Source: Saccharum officinarum
Taxonomy: Eukaryota; Streptophyta; Magnoliopsida; Poales; Poaceae
NCBI GenBank assembly: GCA_020631735.1
Contig: CM036191.1
Coordinates: 36,687,335 to 36,751,334, forward strand
Direction of reading: 5' to 3'
DNA: 64,000 bases
The notes under the pieces are model-generated. The model saw only the letters and a program-made list of their open reading frames with translations. It was not told where the DNA came from and ran no database searches. A program made the position numbers and the translations under genes. Positions within the stretch are counted from its first letter, which is position 1; each line of letters begins with the position of its first letter. Shown here in pieces: positions 20,563-30,647 of this stretch.

Positions 20563-22157
20563 AATATCGTGTTGCCAAATCCAACGCTTTCACATCAAAA
20601 GATCATTAAATTGTGTTCTAGACAACCTTCAATACATAATATCGTATCGTTGTTTCTTAGGGGCTCCAGAAGTAATAATTAATTATTTTTGTGTTGTGTT
20701 CATGAGAGTGGTCCCAAAACGTTATATTTTGTTTCAAGACATTGGACTTCGTGTCAAAGTTGTGTATCTTAGACTTTTTCATGAATAGCTCGGCCCGACC
20801 AACCCGACTTGACCAAACGTGGACAGTCGGGCTCCAGTTTGGAGCCAGTGCAATCATCTGGCTAATTTCGGTCTGAAGTCCGGCAAAACCCAAAAAATAC
20901 ACGTAACAGCTTAAGCCCGTCCAAACCTGACCCGAGCCTGACTAGTAATTAGGTGTACTCGGGCCTGCAATTTCAACCTGACAGCGGACTTGGGCTTTTC
21001 ATTTTTGCCCCGGCCTTTCCAGGCTTGGCCCGAAACCCAGCCTGCCTCAGGGTTTGAATAGGTTTACTGTATATTATATTTCCAATAATTTATTCTTAAT
21101 TCTTGATTCCAAGATTTGGAGGACAACAAAATTTGATATCCCAAATTCATGTTTCAAAACTTTCAAGCATAAGCTCTGTCAATTTGTGGGTATGAAATTC
21201 ATAAGTCTAGTATTAACATAAAGTATAAACTTTAATTTTCAAACTCAGTGTAAAAGATTCTAAAATAAATAATAAAAATACAATGACAAAGATTCCTACT
21301 ACTCAGTAATGCATGAATGCATCCTTTCTAGGGGAAACCGAATTTGTGGTACACGGACTTTCACTTTTGCAAAGTACATCCCATATTACATCAAACCATT
21401 GAAAAATAATATATTAGAATGAAAAAGCTTGGAGGTTCTTCCTGCATGATTCTTGTCTCTGCTGGCCTCTGTGCTTTTCAAGTCACCTCGGATGCATGGT
21501 CGGGACAAAGTAGAATGCCGCAAGACCCAACGAGACTATTAAAGTAATCTGAGGTTCCTAATTAGATTCCTGGTTATTTCACCAAACAAAGTGATTATCT
21601 AAGATTAAAAGACTATTCCTGGTAAACATCCTTGGATTCCAGGAATCAAACGTAGCCGAAGGTACTAGTTCACGGAGACTGGTGGCAGCCTGACTTTGTG
21701 GGTTTGGCTAGATTGTTCATTGAGTCCAATTGCTATGTGCAAGGAGGTCATGCATAGATTACACCAACATTAGGCACACCCATATCATGAACTATCAGAT
21801 ACACATGTTTGATTAATATGAGACTTCGGAGTTTGGGTCTCAAATGTTCTATACCACTGATTTACCTGTAAGTGAAATTTGAAAGTCAATGCAACTCATT
21901 TTTAACCAGTATTGCAACTATAGTGATTATACGTTTTTTTGACGTTTCATATCTCAAGTAGATGCAAACATCAAACACGGTGAATCTCAAAGCACATGAC
22001 CGCATAGACATGGGTGCTTAGGCACTAAGGTGGTTGAATGGATTGCATATTGTACGCCCCATATAACAACATATGTGCAATGTTCCAGCAGTAGAGATTT
22101 GCTAGCATTGAGTAAAATTGTGGGGAATTTACTTGAGCATGTGAGAGTCTTGAGTAA
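20563..22157. other. Intergenic DNA without recognised gene
   Basis: AT-rich with a region of GCCCGACC / CCCGAGCC-like words (20790-21050). No conserved frame, RNA gene or clear transposon terminus seen. Confidence 0.4.
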
Positions 22158-22372
22158 GAGGGTGTTTGGTTGCTGGCCAAAGGCTGCCACGCCACAAGTG
22201 TGGCTCGCCACAACATTCAGAGGCGCCTGTTTTGTTCCTGACGCAACGGAGGCTGCCACAAAAAATCACAGTGCAAAAGCCGCCACAGACTGTAGCGAAC
22301 AAATTTGCCGCCCTCGCCACACTCTGCCCCATCTTCGGCGTGGCCAGTGATGGCCTGTAACCAAACACCCTC
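22158..22372. mobile_element. Tourist-type MITE (PIF/Harbinger)
   Basis: Perfect 14-base terminal inverted repeats GAGGGTGTTTGGTT / AACCAAACACCCTC, with TAA duplicated on both sides (22155-22157 and 22373-22375). GC-rich, non-coding interior. It lies about 1.1 kb upstream of the vWA/CASP-like gene. Confidence 0.85.
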
Positions 22373-22400
22373 TAAAACTTTATGTTCGATGTACTAGGAT

Positions 22401-22560
22401 CACTATAAAAAAACTTATTTTTAGAGACACATAGGTTCCGCTATGCAGACAGCTTATATGGCAAGCCATCTATGCAGTTGGCCAGGAGGGGAACCTGACC
22501 GCCTGTGGAAGCACTATGGCAATCAAGCAGGCAGTCCGCATAAGAAAACCGCATGTTGAA
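22401..22560 (+). mobile_element. Possible CACTA 5' terminus (fragment)
   Basis: CACTATAAAAAAAC at 22401 is followed by inverted motifs (CTATGCAGACAGCTTATATGGC ... GCCATCTATGCAG). No matching right end was found, so this is a weak call. Confidence 0.3.
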
Positions 22561-22572
22561 AACAACCAAGTA

Positions 22573-23197
22573 CTCTATCTGTCCCGAAAGAGTAAAATAC
22601 ACCTGTCGGTCCATAAAGTTGTCTCATGGTGTCACTAAGTCCTCTGAACTCTCAAAATGCATATCCCTAAACTCGTTAAGTGTGCCACTCTAGGTGCAAA
22701 TCACACTAATAGCATAAATCTGACTATGTTTTACCTCAACAAATGGCTCATATATCTTATTTATTGGGCCACTTGATATCCAATTCTCCCTATTTGCTTA
22801 TATTTGCATATGTTTCTCCTCAACGAATGACTGAAATTCAATTGCATTGGTAATTACAGGCTAATTAGTGTGATTTGGATCTCAAGTGACACATAACAAG
22901 ATTAGGGACCTAATATTGCATTTTAAGAGTTTAGTGACCTATAAGACACTACGGGACAGGTCTGAGGAATACCGGTGTATTTTAATCTTCCCTAAATACA
23001 ACTAGCTTTAGAATTTTTCAGACAAATTAAGAAGGGAGGATTAAAAGAGGGAGAAAGGGAGGGGATAAGGTGGGAGGAGAGCGAGGAAGGGCACTTTTAT
23101 CCACCGACTCTGAAAATCCCACCCAACTCAAAACTAGCTGTATTTAGGGATAAATTTTTAACCCTAAAACTAGCTATATTAAGGGGCAGAGGGAGAG
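22573..23197. mobile_element. Stowaway-like foldback element upstream of the vWA gene
   Basis: Ends CTCTATCTGTCCC and GGGGCAGAGGGAGAG, flanked by TA on both sides (22571-22572, 23198-23199). Inside, long imperfect inverted arms (22591-22720 against 22850-22986) would fold into a hairpin. The element is long for Stowaway and may be two nested copies. Confidence 0.5.
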
Positions 23198-23314
23198 TAC
23201 GAGCTATGAACGTGGACGAACGTGTCTTGAAAGGGAAGCTCGGGGCGATTGGTTAGCATCTAGATTGAGTGCCGTGTGTGTATTGTTGCCGTGTTATTCC
23301 GCCGTACGAACAGC

Positions 23315-23448
23315 CTATAAGAAGGCTAGATGGAGCCAGGTAATCCGCGCGAGAAGTAAGCAAGAGCACAGCGCAAGTTTTGCGGTGCTCGCTCTGTGCG
23401 TGTGCGAGATTGTCATTCTGCCCACCGTGTTCATCTCCAGATATATAG
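23315..23448 (+). promoter_or_regulatory. Candidate TATA boxes of the vWA/CASP-like gene
   Basis: CTATAAGAAG at 23315 and ATATATAG at 23441 lie 178 and 52 bases before the ATG. If the first is used, transcription would start near 23345. A ten-codon uORF (ATG at 23330) would be in the transcript only if transcription starts further upstream. Confidence 0.3.
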
Positions 23449-23492
23449 CGTGCGTGTGTTTGACACTGGTTGTAACAAGCCAACAAAAAAAA

Positions 23493-26489
23493 ATGCAGTT
23501 CAACGACGAAGAGGAGCCGCCTCCGACGACGAAGGCCGCGCCGGCAAGGCCGTCGCGGCTAGTGTGGCTCAGCAAGTACCACAGCTCCGAAGCACCCCTG
23601 GCTCCCAACGTCCAGGAGGTGCTGCTCGAGCTCAAGTGCGTCTCCTCCTCCACCTACAGAGCACCCCTGGACCTCGTCGCCGTTGTTGACGTGAGTTACA
23701 GCATGGTGGGGGACAAGCTCAAACAGGCGCAGGAGGCCCTCATCTTCATCATCCGCAAGCTCACCGACATCGACCGCCTCTGCGTCGTCACATTTGAGTC
23801 CACGGCCACCCGCCACGGCCCTCTGCGCTGCGTCACCGAGGCCGCCCGGACCGAGCTCGAGGTTGTCGTCAGAGGCCTCCGGGCCAACGACGGCACCAGC
23901 ATCAAGGCCGGCCTGCAGGCAGGCCTCAGCGTGGTGGCCCAACGCAGATTCACCGCTGGTCGCGCCGCCAACATCATGCTCATGTCCGATGGCCAAGACA
24001 CAATACCCGTCGACGACCCGGGCAACGTGCCCGTACACACCTTCGGCTTCGGCGACGACCACGACGCCCATGTCCTGGAAGCAATCGCAAATAAGAGCCT
24101 GGGCGGGGTGTACAACTACGTCAGTGACACCACCGACCCCACCAACCTCTCCCAGACCTTCTCCCAGATCCTGGCTGGCCTCGTCACCATCATCCCCCAG
24201 GACCTGGAGCTCACCGTCACGGCGTTCCATGGCGAGGCCGCAATTAGGGATGTGCACGCCGGGGCCTACAAGCTGATCCCAGCCGGCGATGGCTCCTCCT
24301 CGCTCACCGTCAAGTTCGGCGACCTCTACAGCTCAGAAGTCCGCAGGGTCATCGTCGAGCTCGCTCTCGGCGACCGCACAGCCTCGCCCTCGTACCACGC
24401 CAACGTCGCGCAGATCCAGTATAGATTCACCTTCCAGGGCCAGCAGGTAGCCTCAGACCCCGTGGTGATCACCATGAAGCGCAGCAGGAGGGCGCCTGAT
24501 CCGGCCGACGAGTCGACGAAGCGGCCGCTGGTGCAGGCGGAGCTGGTCCGGCTGAAGCACGTGGGCTCGATCAAGGCGGCGAAGGAGAAGGCCGACCAAA
24601 AGAACATGGAGGACGCGTCGAACATACTGGCGGAGGCGCTGAACAAGCTGGCGGAGACGGCGAAGAAGCTTGTCGACCCGATGTTCGACATGCTCCGGAA
24701 GGAGCTGCTCAAGATGCTGGAGCTCTTCAAGACGTGGGACACCTACCAGAAGCGGGGGAAGGCCTACGCGACCTCCGCGATATCCTCCCACGACCATCAG
24801 CGCATCGCCGCCAGGGGCGACGCCGAGGAGATCCGGATCTTCTCCACGCCGCGCATGGATACCTACCTCGAGCAGGCGAAGCATCCCGGCAAGGAGATCA
24901 AGTCCGCCGCCGCCGACGCCCTAGAAGAGCCGGAGCAGGAGCCAGAGCTGGAGGTGCCTGCCACGGCCCCTGTGGAGAAGTGGAGGACGCTCTCAGTGGT
25001 GCTGCGGCTGCTCACGGCGGTGCTCAGCCTGCTGGCCTTCTCGATCATGGCCAGCGCGAGGACGTCAGGGTGGGCCGGCGACCGCTACGGCCGCTACGAG
25101 GCGTACAGGTTAGGGGCCGCTATGACGTGCAAGTTTTCCTTTTATTTCACGTTTTTTATGTGAACCGCGGAGAAGGATAATTTTCGCGTTATCTAACAGT
25201 AATAGCCGTCGTAGATTTTTTCCAAACCTAGTTATCAAGCCGTGAAATTGATAAATTAAAATCTTGCTATATATACTTACCTCTTTTCTCAAATAACTAT
25301 CACTGTTGACCATGCATACTATTAAAATTTTGACTGCTTCTAAACTACTCCCTCTGTTTTTTAATATATGACGAGGTTAACGTCATATATTTAAAAATGG
25401 AGGTAGTACTAATTAATTTGTTACTACATAAGATGAACATGTGATCAATAGATTATGCAATGATAGTAGTTCTGTAATATTGTATATGTTTATAAGCGTT
25501 TAAGTACACATTAAAAAACGGTGGTCAAAGGTGAAATAGTAAAGGTCAACAGTGGCACAGGTTTTTTTAAAAGGATCCTAAGGTGCAGATTATACAAAAG
25601 CACAAAGTCAAGCCGTGTAGCACTGCAACTCGCACGTGATGTTTAGCACGCAAACTTCGCATTGGGCGGGGCGCAGCCGGCCCCGGCGAGCGGCGGCCTG
25701 CGGCCATGCGGCTGGGCTCGGCAAGAATTGTTTTTGTTTTTCTTTGGTATTTTTAATAAAATTACGGGAGCCAGCAGTGATGCATCACTGCATCAGTGCC
25801 GAACACATAAAAGCCGGCCCGAGAGAAGGCACAGATACCCCATTCGAGCAGGCGCTGATGACGTCTTCAGTGCAAGTCACAGGTCATGTGTGATGTGGCT
25901 CACGTTCGCAATTTTAGTATAACATATATAAATTGCAACGAACCGAATCTGCAATTTTAGTATAACATATATACAATAATGGTCGCATGAAGGAAAACTA
26001 CAATTCAGGCACCTGAATTTTAGCAAGTCCCTTTGTTGGCAAACTGCTAATTCTTTCGCCTCAAACCCACTATATATGGCAGGTACACCGTCGGAGTGAA
26101 TGTGATCGTCTGCTTCTACTCGATCGCGCAAGCATTAGTCGAAACCCACCGTCTGGTCTCACGGAGGCTGCAGAGCATCGTCTCATTCCACTGCATCACC
26201 CTCTTCCTCGATCAGGCATGCATGTCCAGCTAGCGCATTCTACCGCTTCCAACGAAATTCGACGGTCGAATTCACCGTGGTTGGTTTAATTTTGCTGCAG
26301 GTGCTGGCGTATCTCCTGATGTCTGCGTCATCCGCGGCTGCGTCTCGCAACCATGTGTCGGCGTCGAGGTTTGGCTTGGACCGATTCAGCAGCAAGATCA
26401 ACACCGCGGTGTGGTTTTCGTTCCTTGGATTCCTTGCGCTGGCGGCGCGCTTGCTTATCTCCATAGCTAATCTCTTCAACAGGATCTGA
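23493..26489 (+). CDS. vWA-domain protein fused to a CASP-like four-helix membrane domain
   Basis: Three exons: 23493-25108, 26083-26215 and 26301-26489 (645 residues). The ATG follows an A-run and is the first in-frame ATG. Residues about 58-230 form a von Willebrand A domain with the metal-binding site VVDVSYS (D66, S68, S70), T135 region and MSDG (D166). Residues about 235-330 are the beta-rich domain that follows vWA in WAV3-type plant proteins, 345-420 are helical, and 477-490 are Glu/Pro-rich. No RING is present. The C-terminus (495-645) is a CASP-like/MARVEL-type domain: TM1 with Arg505, TM2 about 540-560, TM3 with Asp582 (TLFLDQVLAYLL), TM4 (AVWFSFLGFLALAA). The conserved Arg and Asp of CASP proteins are both kept. 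Intron 1 is GT-AG and contains a MITE; intron 2 starts GC. Inferred role: a plasma-membrane protein exposing a vWA module to the cytosol; partners unknown. Confidence 0.85.
25348..25406. mobile_element. Mini Stowaway MITE in intron 1
   Basis: CTCCCTCTGTTTTTTAATAT at the left pairs with ATTTAAAAATGGAGGTAG at the right, with central arms ATATATGACG / CGTCATATAT and TA flanks (25346-25347, 25407-25408). Only 59 bases long, intronic. Confidence 0.75.
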
Positions 26490-26990
26490 TCGAATCTGAC
26501 CGATACATGGAGCCTCTGGACTGTGGAATGACGTGGACTAATACTATTCTTAACATTTTCTTATATATGTTGTACCAGTACATATATATTTGTGTGAGTT
26601 TGTCGTCGGAAACACAAAGAATAAAAGATATCAAATCTTGGTACGTAAGTACCAAAGTATAAGTTGAGTTTAGCATTGGAGGTACCAGAACTTAGTACTA
26701 AATATACTTTGACTATGCTTGTTCTCACACCAACCGAGAGTAGCGAAGTCATAAGTGTAAACCAGAAATCCACATCACAACCTTAACAAGTTTTAGTTAA
26801 TGTTTACATTATTCACCTCAGGTCCATATGAATCATAAAAGCTAATCTAAAATAAACGCGACATAGACTCCAACTCTGCAGGATCGAGCGTCGACTGGGC
26901 ACTCTCGCCTAGGCAAAAACATCGTCAGCTTAGTACTCCAGCATGCCTATCTCCTCTAAGCAGCAAGAATAGAATGTATGGACGCAGCCG
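26490..26990. other. 3' flank of the vWA/CASP-like gene
   Basis: AT-rich sequence likely to contain the 3' UTR; AATAAA is absent in strict form but AGAATAAAAG occurs at 26618. No other gene seen. Confidence 0.4.
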
Positions 26991-27290
26991 TGAGTACATA
27001 GAGTACTCAGTAAGTGTGCTTTCCTTATTTATATTTCATTTGCGATAGATTAATTAAATACTAACCCTAGCTACACCTAACCCCCCAACCCTTTAGGAGC
27101 ACCGTATATTCGTGTATGCACGTACACATATATAGGCATGCGTTGGTGAGTATATATTTGTAGACTCGTATATATCTACACACTAAATATCATGCCTATG
27201 GCTAACCCCTCACACCCACCTAACAACCCTAACCCTAGGCATGTACATATGCATGAGCGTACGTGCCACTAACCATAGCAGTTACCCATA
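26991..27290. repeat. Direct repeat, left copy (about 295 bases)
   Basis: From TACATAGAGTACTCAGTAAG to CAGTTACCCATA, almost the same as 30353-30647. This copy reads straight through the ATA that borders the CACTA right end in the other copy, so it behaves as an empty site. It contains AACCCTAACCCTA, too short to be a telomere tract. Confidence 0.85.
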
Positions 27291-27999
27291 TCAGATATCA
27301 CATGTGATGATGTCCTGGTTTGTGAACACCATATGTGATGACGTCCTCCAAACGTTTTCAAATTTTTACCACCGCATATGCATGTGATATCACGACATCT
27401 CGCCCAGTTTCATGATTTTTGGGATTCGTTTGAATTTTATAAAATTAAATAACCACTCGCACGCAAGTTCGCGACGTTGCCTCGTGAGCACGTTGATCGA
27501 AATTTGGAGACAGTTCCTAGATTTAGCATAAAGTGACACTAACAATCAAGAATAACATTTTTGGAATGGATCAAAACTATTATTCGATGCACCTACAGTT
27601 CAAACCTACATTTTCCGAAAAATTGCAAGAAAACGAAACAAAGTGAAGAAATATAGCAAACAACAATGAAATTGTGCCAAATTTGAACATGTTGTTCATG
27701 GTACAAATACAAATCTAAGAAAAAAGTTGGTGGCAAAAAACAAAAAAAAATATTTTGCCGAGTGCCAAGGTTTGGCACTCGGCAAAGTGAATATTTTGCC
27801 GAGTGCTAACCCTAGGCACTCGGCAAAGGCAGGACATGATTTTTTTAAATTTTTTATTTTGCCGAGTGTTAGATCTGGGGCACTCGGTAAAATACTTTCT
27901 TTGCCGAGTGCCCCACATCTGGCACTCGGCAAAGAGGTTTGAAATATAAAAAAAATCGACTCACTCATGCACACCACGCGCACACACCACACACGCACA

Positions 28000-29640
28000 C
28001 ACACGCGTGAGCCCGCCCCGCCGCCGCCGCCGGAGGCTCCCCGCGCGCTCGCCCCGCCGGTTCCCCGCACCCGCACGCCCGTGCGCCCGCCCCGCTGTCT
28101 CCCCGCGCCCGCGCGCCCGCAGTAGGAAGGAGGAGGAGGAGGCAGGAGGAAGAGGAGGAAGGAAAGGAGGAAGGAGAAGAAGGGGAGGAGGAAGAAGAAG
28201 AAAGAGAAGGGAGGAGGAGGAGAGGAAGGAGAAGGGAGGAGAAGGAGGCAGGGGAGAAGAGAGGAGGAGGGAGGAGAGAAGGAGAAGGGGAGAAGAGGAG
28301 AAGAAAGGTGCCGCCTCGGTTCGTCGACCCTCACGCCGTAACGGTCGTCCCCGTTGTCGTCGCCGGCCCTCGATCTTCGCATTCTCACTGGCAAGGTATG
28401 CACTAATGTTAGTATTAGTTAGTAAGTAGTAGTGTTAGTAGTAGTAGTTAATTAGTAGTGTTAGTATTAGTTAGTAAGTCGTAGTGACAGTAGTGGTTGT
28501 AGTTGTTGTTCATAGTTTTAGTGTTAGTAGTAGTTATTGTTGTATGTATGTGGTTGATGGCCTTCGTGCCTATGTTTGGTATACATATGGTTGTTGGCCT
28601 TCGTGCCAATGTTTTCTGCAGGTTTTGGGAACCTCTCCGTGCAGGGGAGGTGCTGCAGAAATTTTCAATGGAGTCTAACCATTTGCCTTTTCTTTGCAGG
28701 ACGAGGACCATTGGGAGGCACTCGGCAACCCCGATCGTCTTCATCGGCGTTGCGGTTATGCCTGCACCACGTCGCCTCACCACTGCAGCGACTCGCCACC
28801 GCCCCACTAGCCTGACCTCACCGACAGCCTAGGTATAACCCATCTTCCATACTTGTATCTCGTGTAACCCTAGTTAGGCATCTCCCGTCCGAAAGAGATA
28901 TGGTCGTTGGTATGCAGATCTTTGCATACCAATTTTCGTACCTGTTTAGGATTGTTCACATTTTTTGGACAGCCCGCGGATGCGTAGATGGGTTTGTTTC
29001 CGTGGCCCTCTCCTGTCCGAGACAGAGTTTCGGCACCACCTCCTCATTGTTCGACCTCAGCAGGCGAGCACACTACAGCAGATGGCGGCACTCCAGGTTA
29101 GTTCTATTTCATTCGCTGTTCATTACTTTTACACATGTACCTTGCCTTTGCATTGTTTAAACGTTGGTGATTGAATATTTCAGGCCACTGTGGAGAGGAT
29201 GGAGGCTGAGAGGGTCGAGAGGGAGAGGGAGAGGGCCCAAAGGGAGGCCGAGAGGGCGAGTGGGAGGTCCTGAGGGCCCAGAGGGCGGCCGAGGCGCAGA
29301 GGATGCAGGACATGTTCTCATTCATGTCGAGCCTCAGCACCACTCTCCCGAGTGTGGTGGTGCCCCAGTCGCTGCTCGCTCCAGTTGTGCCTCCTACTCC
29401 TCTGCTCTAGGCACTCCGGTGAGTATATATATATGGTTGATCAAGTCCTTTAGCTTGTGTAGATACTAATGAATTCAATTCTCCTTTGTGCAGCAACAAT
29501 CGTCGGTTCGAATCCGACTCCTTCGCCTCAGCACACACACCCGGTTGGACAGGTCCACCACCACACAGAGGTGCCCCTTCAGGCTCCCATTGGGATCAGT
29601 GGCAGTAGGTGGTGCCCCTTCATGTTTCATTGACTTTTCT
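28000..29640 (+). pseudogene. Spliced-looking internal gene of the CACTA (unassigned)
   Basis: A GC-rich Arg/Pro-coding start (28007) runs into a purine (GGA)n tract at 28120-28310. Then follow donor CTGGCAAG|GTATGC (28395), acceptor TTTGCAG|GACGAGG (28700), and exon-like pieces with RWVCFRGPLLSETEFRHHLL (28985-29095) and VERMEAERVERERERAQREAERA (29186-29260), a charged helix. This resembles the accessory (TNPA-like) coding region of non-autonomous CACTA elements. The frames are interrupted. I cannot identify a host gene. Confidence 0.4.
28125..28315. repeat. Purine-rich (GGA/GAA)n tract
   Basis: About 190 bases of almost pure A and G on the plus strand; may form triplex or impede polymerases. 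Confidence 0.85.
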
Positions 29641-30352
29641 TGATCTAGGACTTGTGTTGGATGAAGACTTCTTAGATGTTGTCATGGATTTGCACATTGG
29701 ATGTGTGTGTGATGGATTATGCAGGAGGATGTGCTTGTGATGGATGTTGGATGTGCTTGTGATGTATTATGGATGTATGTGATGGATTATGTATGTGTTT
29801 TGTGTGATGCTAAATGTCTGTGTGTTGTCTCATGTATTATATATGAGTTTTGCGTGTTTGCATCGAAGGAAAGCAACAAACAAAAAATAGCAAATTTCCC
29901 AACTTTGCCGAGTGCCAACACTGGGCAAAGAAGGCTTTGCCGAGTGCCAGGGGTGTGGCACTCGGCAAAATTAGAAAAAATGCTGCAAAAGCAGCCACTT
30001 CCCCAGTTTTGCCGAGTGCTAGGGCCTGGCACTCGGCAAAGAGGTCAATTTTACCGAGTGCCAGCTGGCACCACTCGGCAAAGACTATTTTTAAAAAGTT
30101 TTTTTTTAAAAAAAATGGGTTCTTTGCCGAGTGATGTTGATGGCAGTTATTTTTTTGTCGAGTGCGGGCTTGGCACTCATTAAAGACTTTGCCGAGTGTC
30201 GATTTTTTGCACTCAGCAAAGAAATTTTTGCTGATAAAATCTTTGCCGAGAGACCTTTGCCGAGTGTGGCACTCGGCAAAGCCTTTGCCGAGTGCTTGGC
30301 TGGCTTTGCCGAGTGCCCCCAGCACTCGACAAAGAGGGCGTCTGCAGTAGTG

Positions 30353-30647
30353 ATAGAGTACTCAGTAAGTGTGCTTTCCTTATTTATATTTCATTTGCGA
30401 TATAAAATTGATACTAACCTAGCTACACCTAACCCCCTAACCCTTTAGGAGCACCGTATATTCGTGTATGCACGTACACATATATAGGCATGCGTTGGTG
30501 AGTATCGCTTTGTAGACTTGTATATATCTACACACAAAATATCATGCCTATGGCTAACGGGGCACACCCACCTAACAACCCTAACCCTAGGCATGTACAT
30601 ATGCATGAGCGTACGTGCCACTAACCATAGCAGTTACCCATAACCTA
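30353..30647. repeat. Direct repeat, right copy
   Basis: Matches 26998-27290 and continues beyond it into ACCTAACCCTAGCC. Its first three bases (ATA) are the expected target duplication of the CACTA. Confidence 0.85.

Larger units (their letters stand above)
27291..30352. mobile_element. CACTA element of the TTTGCCGAGTG family, left end missing
   Basis: The right terminus CTGCAGTAGTG ends at 30352, followed by ATA. Subterminal arrays of TTTGCCGAGTGCC / GGCACTCGGCAAA occur at 27752-27935 and 29903-30335. No CACTAC terminus is found between the flanking repeat and the left array, so the left end has been lost or altered. The interior is a gene-like, intron-containing segment without a transposase domain. 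Confidence 0.75.

Noticed and set aside
23265..23492. N-terminal extension of the vWA/CASP-like gene
   Set aside because: The frame stays open upstream, but it has no ATG before 23493; the upstream start would be TTG, and candidate TATA boxes lie inside it.
29496..29515. Perfect T-arm-like GTCGGTTCGAATCCGAC as a tRNA gene
   Set aside because: No A-box, acceptor stem or anticodon arm at the right distance.
27752..30335. Regularly repeated TTTGCCGAGTGC words that look like a CRISPR array
   Set aside because: They occur in both orientations with irregular spacing at CACTA ends in a plant genome; this is a transposase-binding array.
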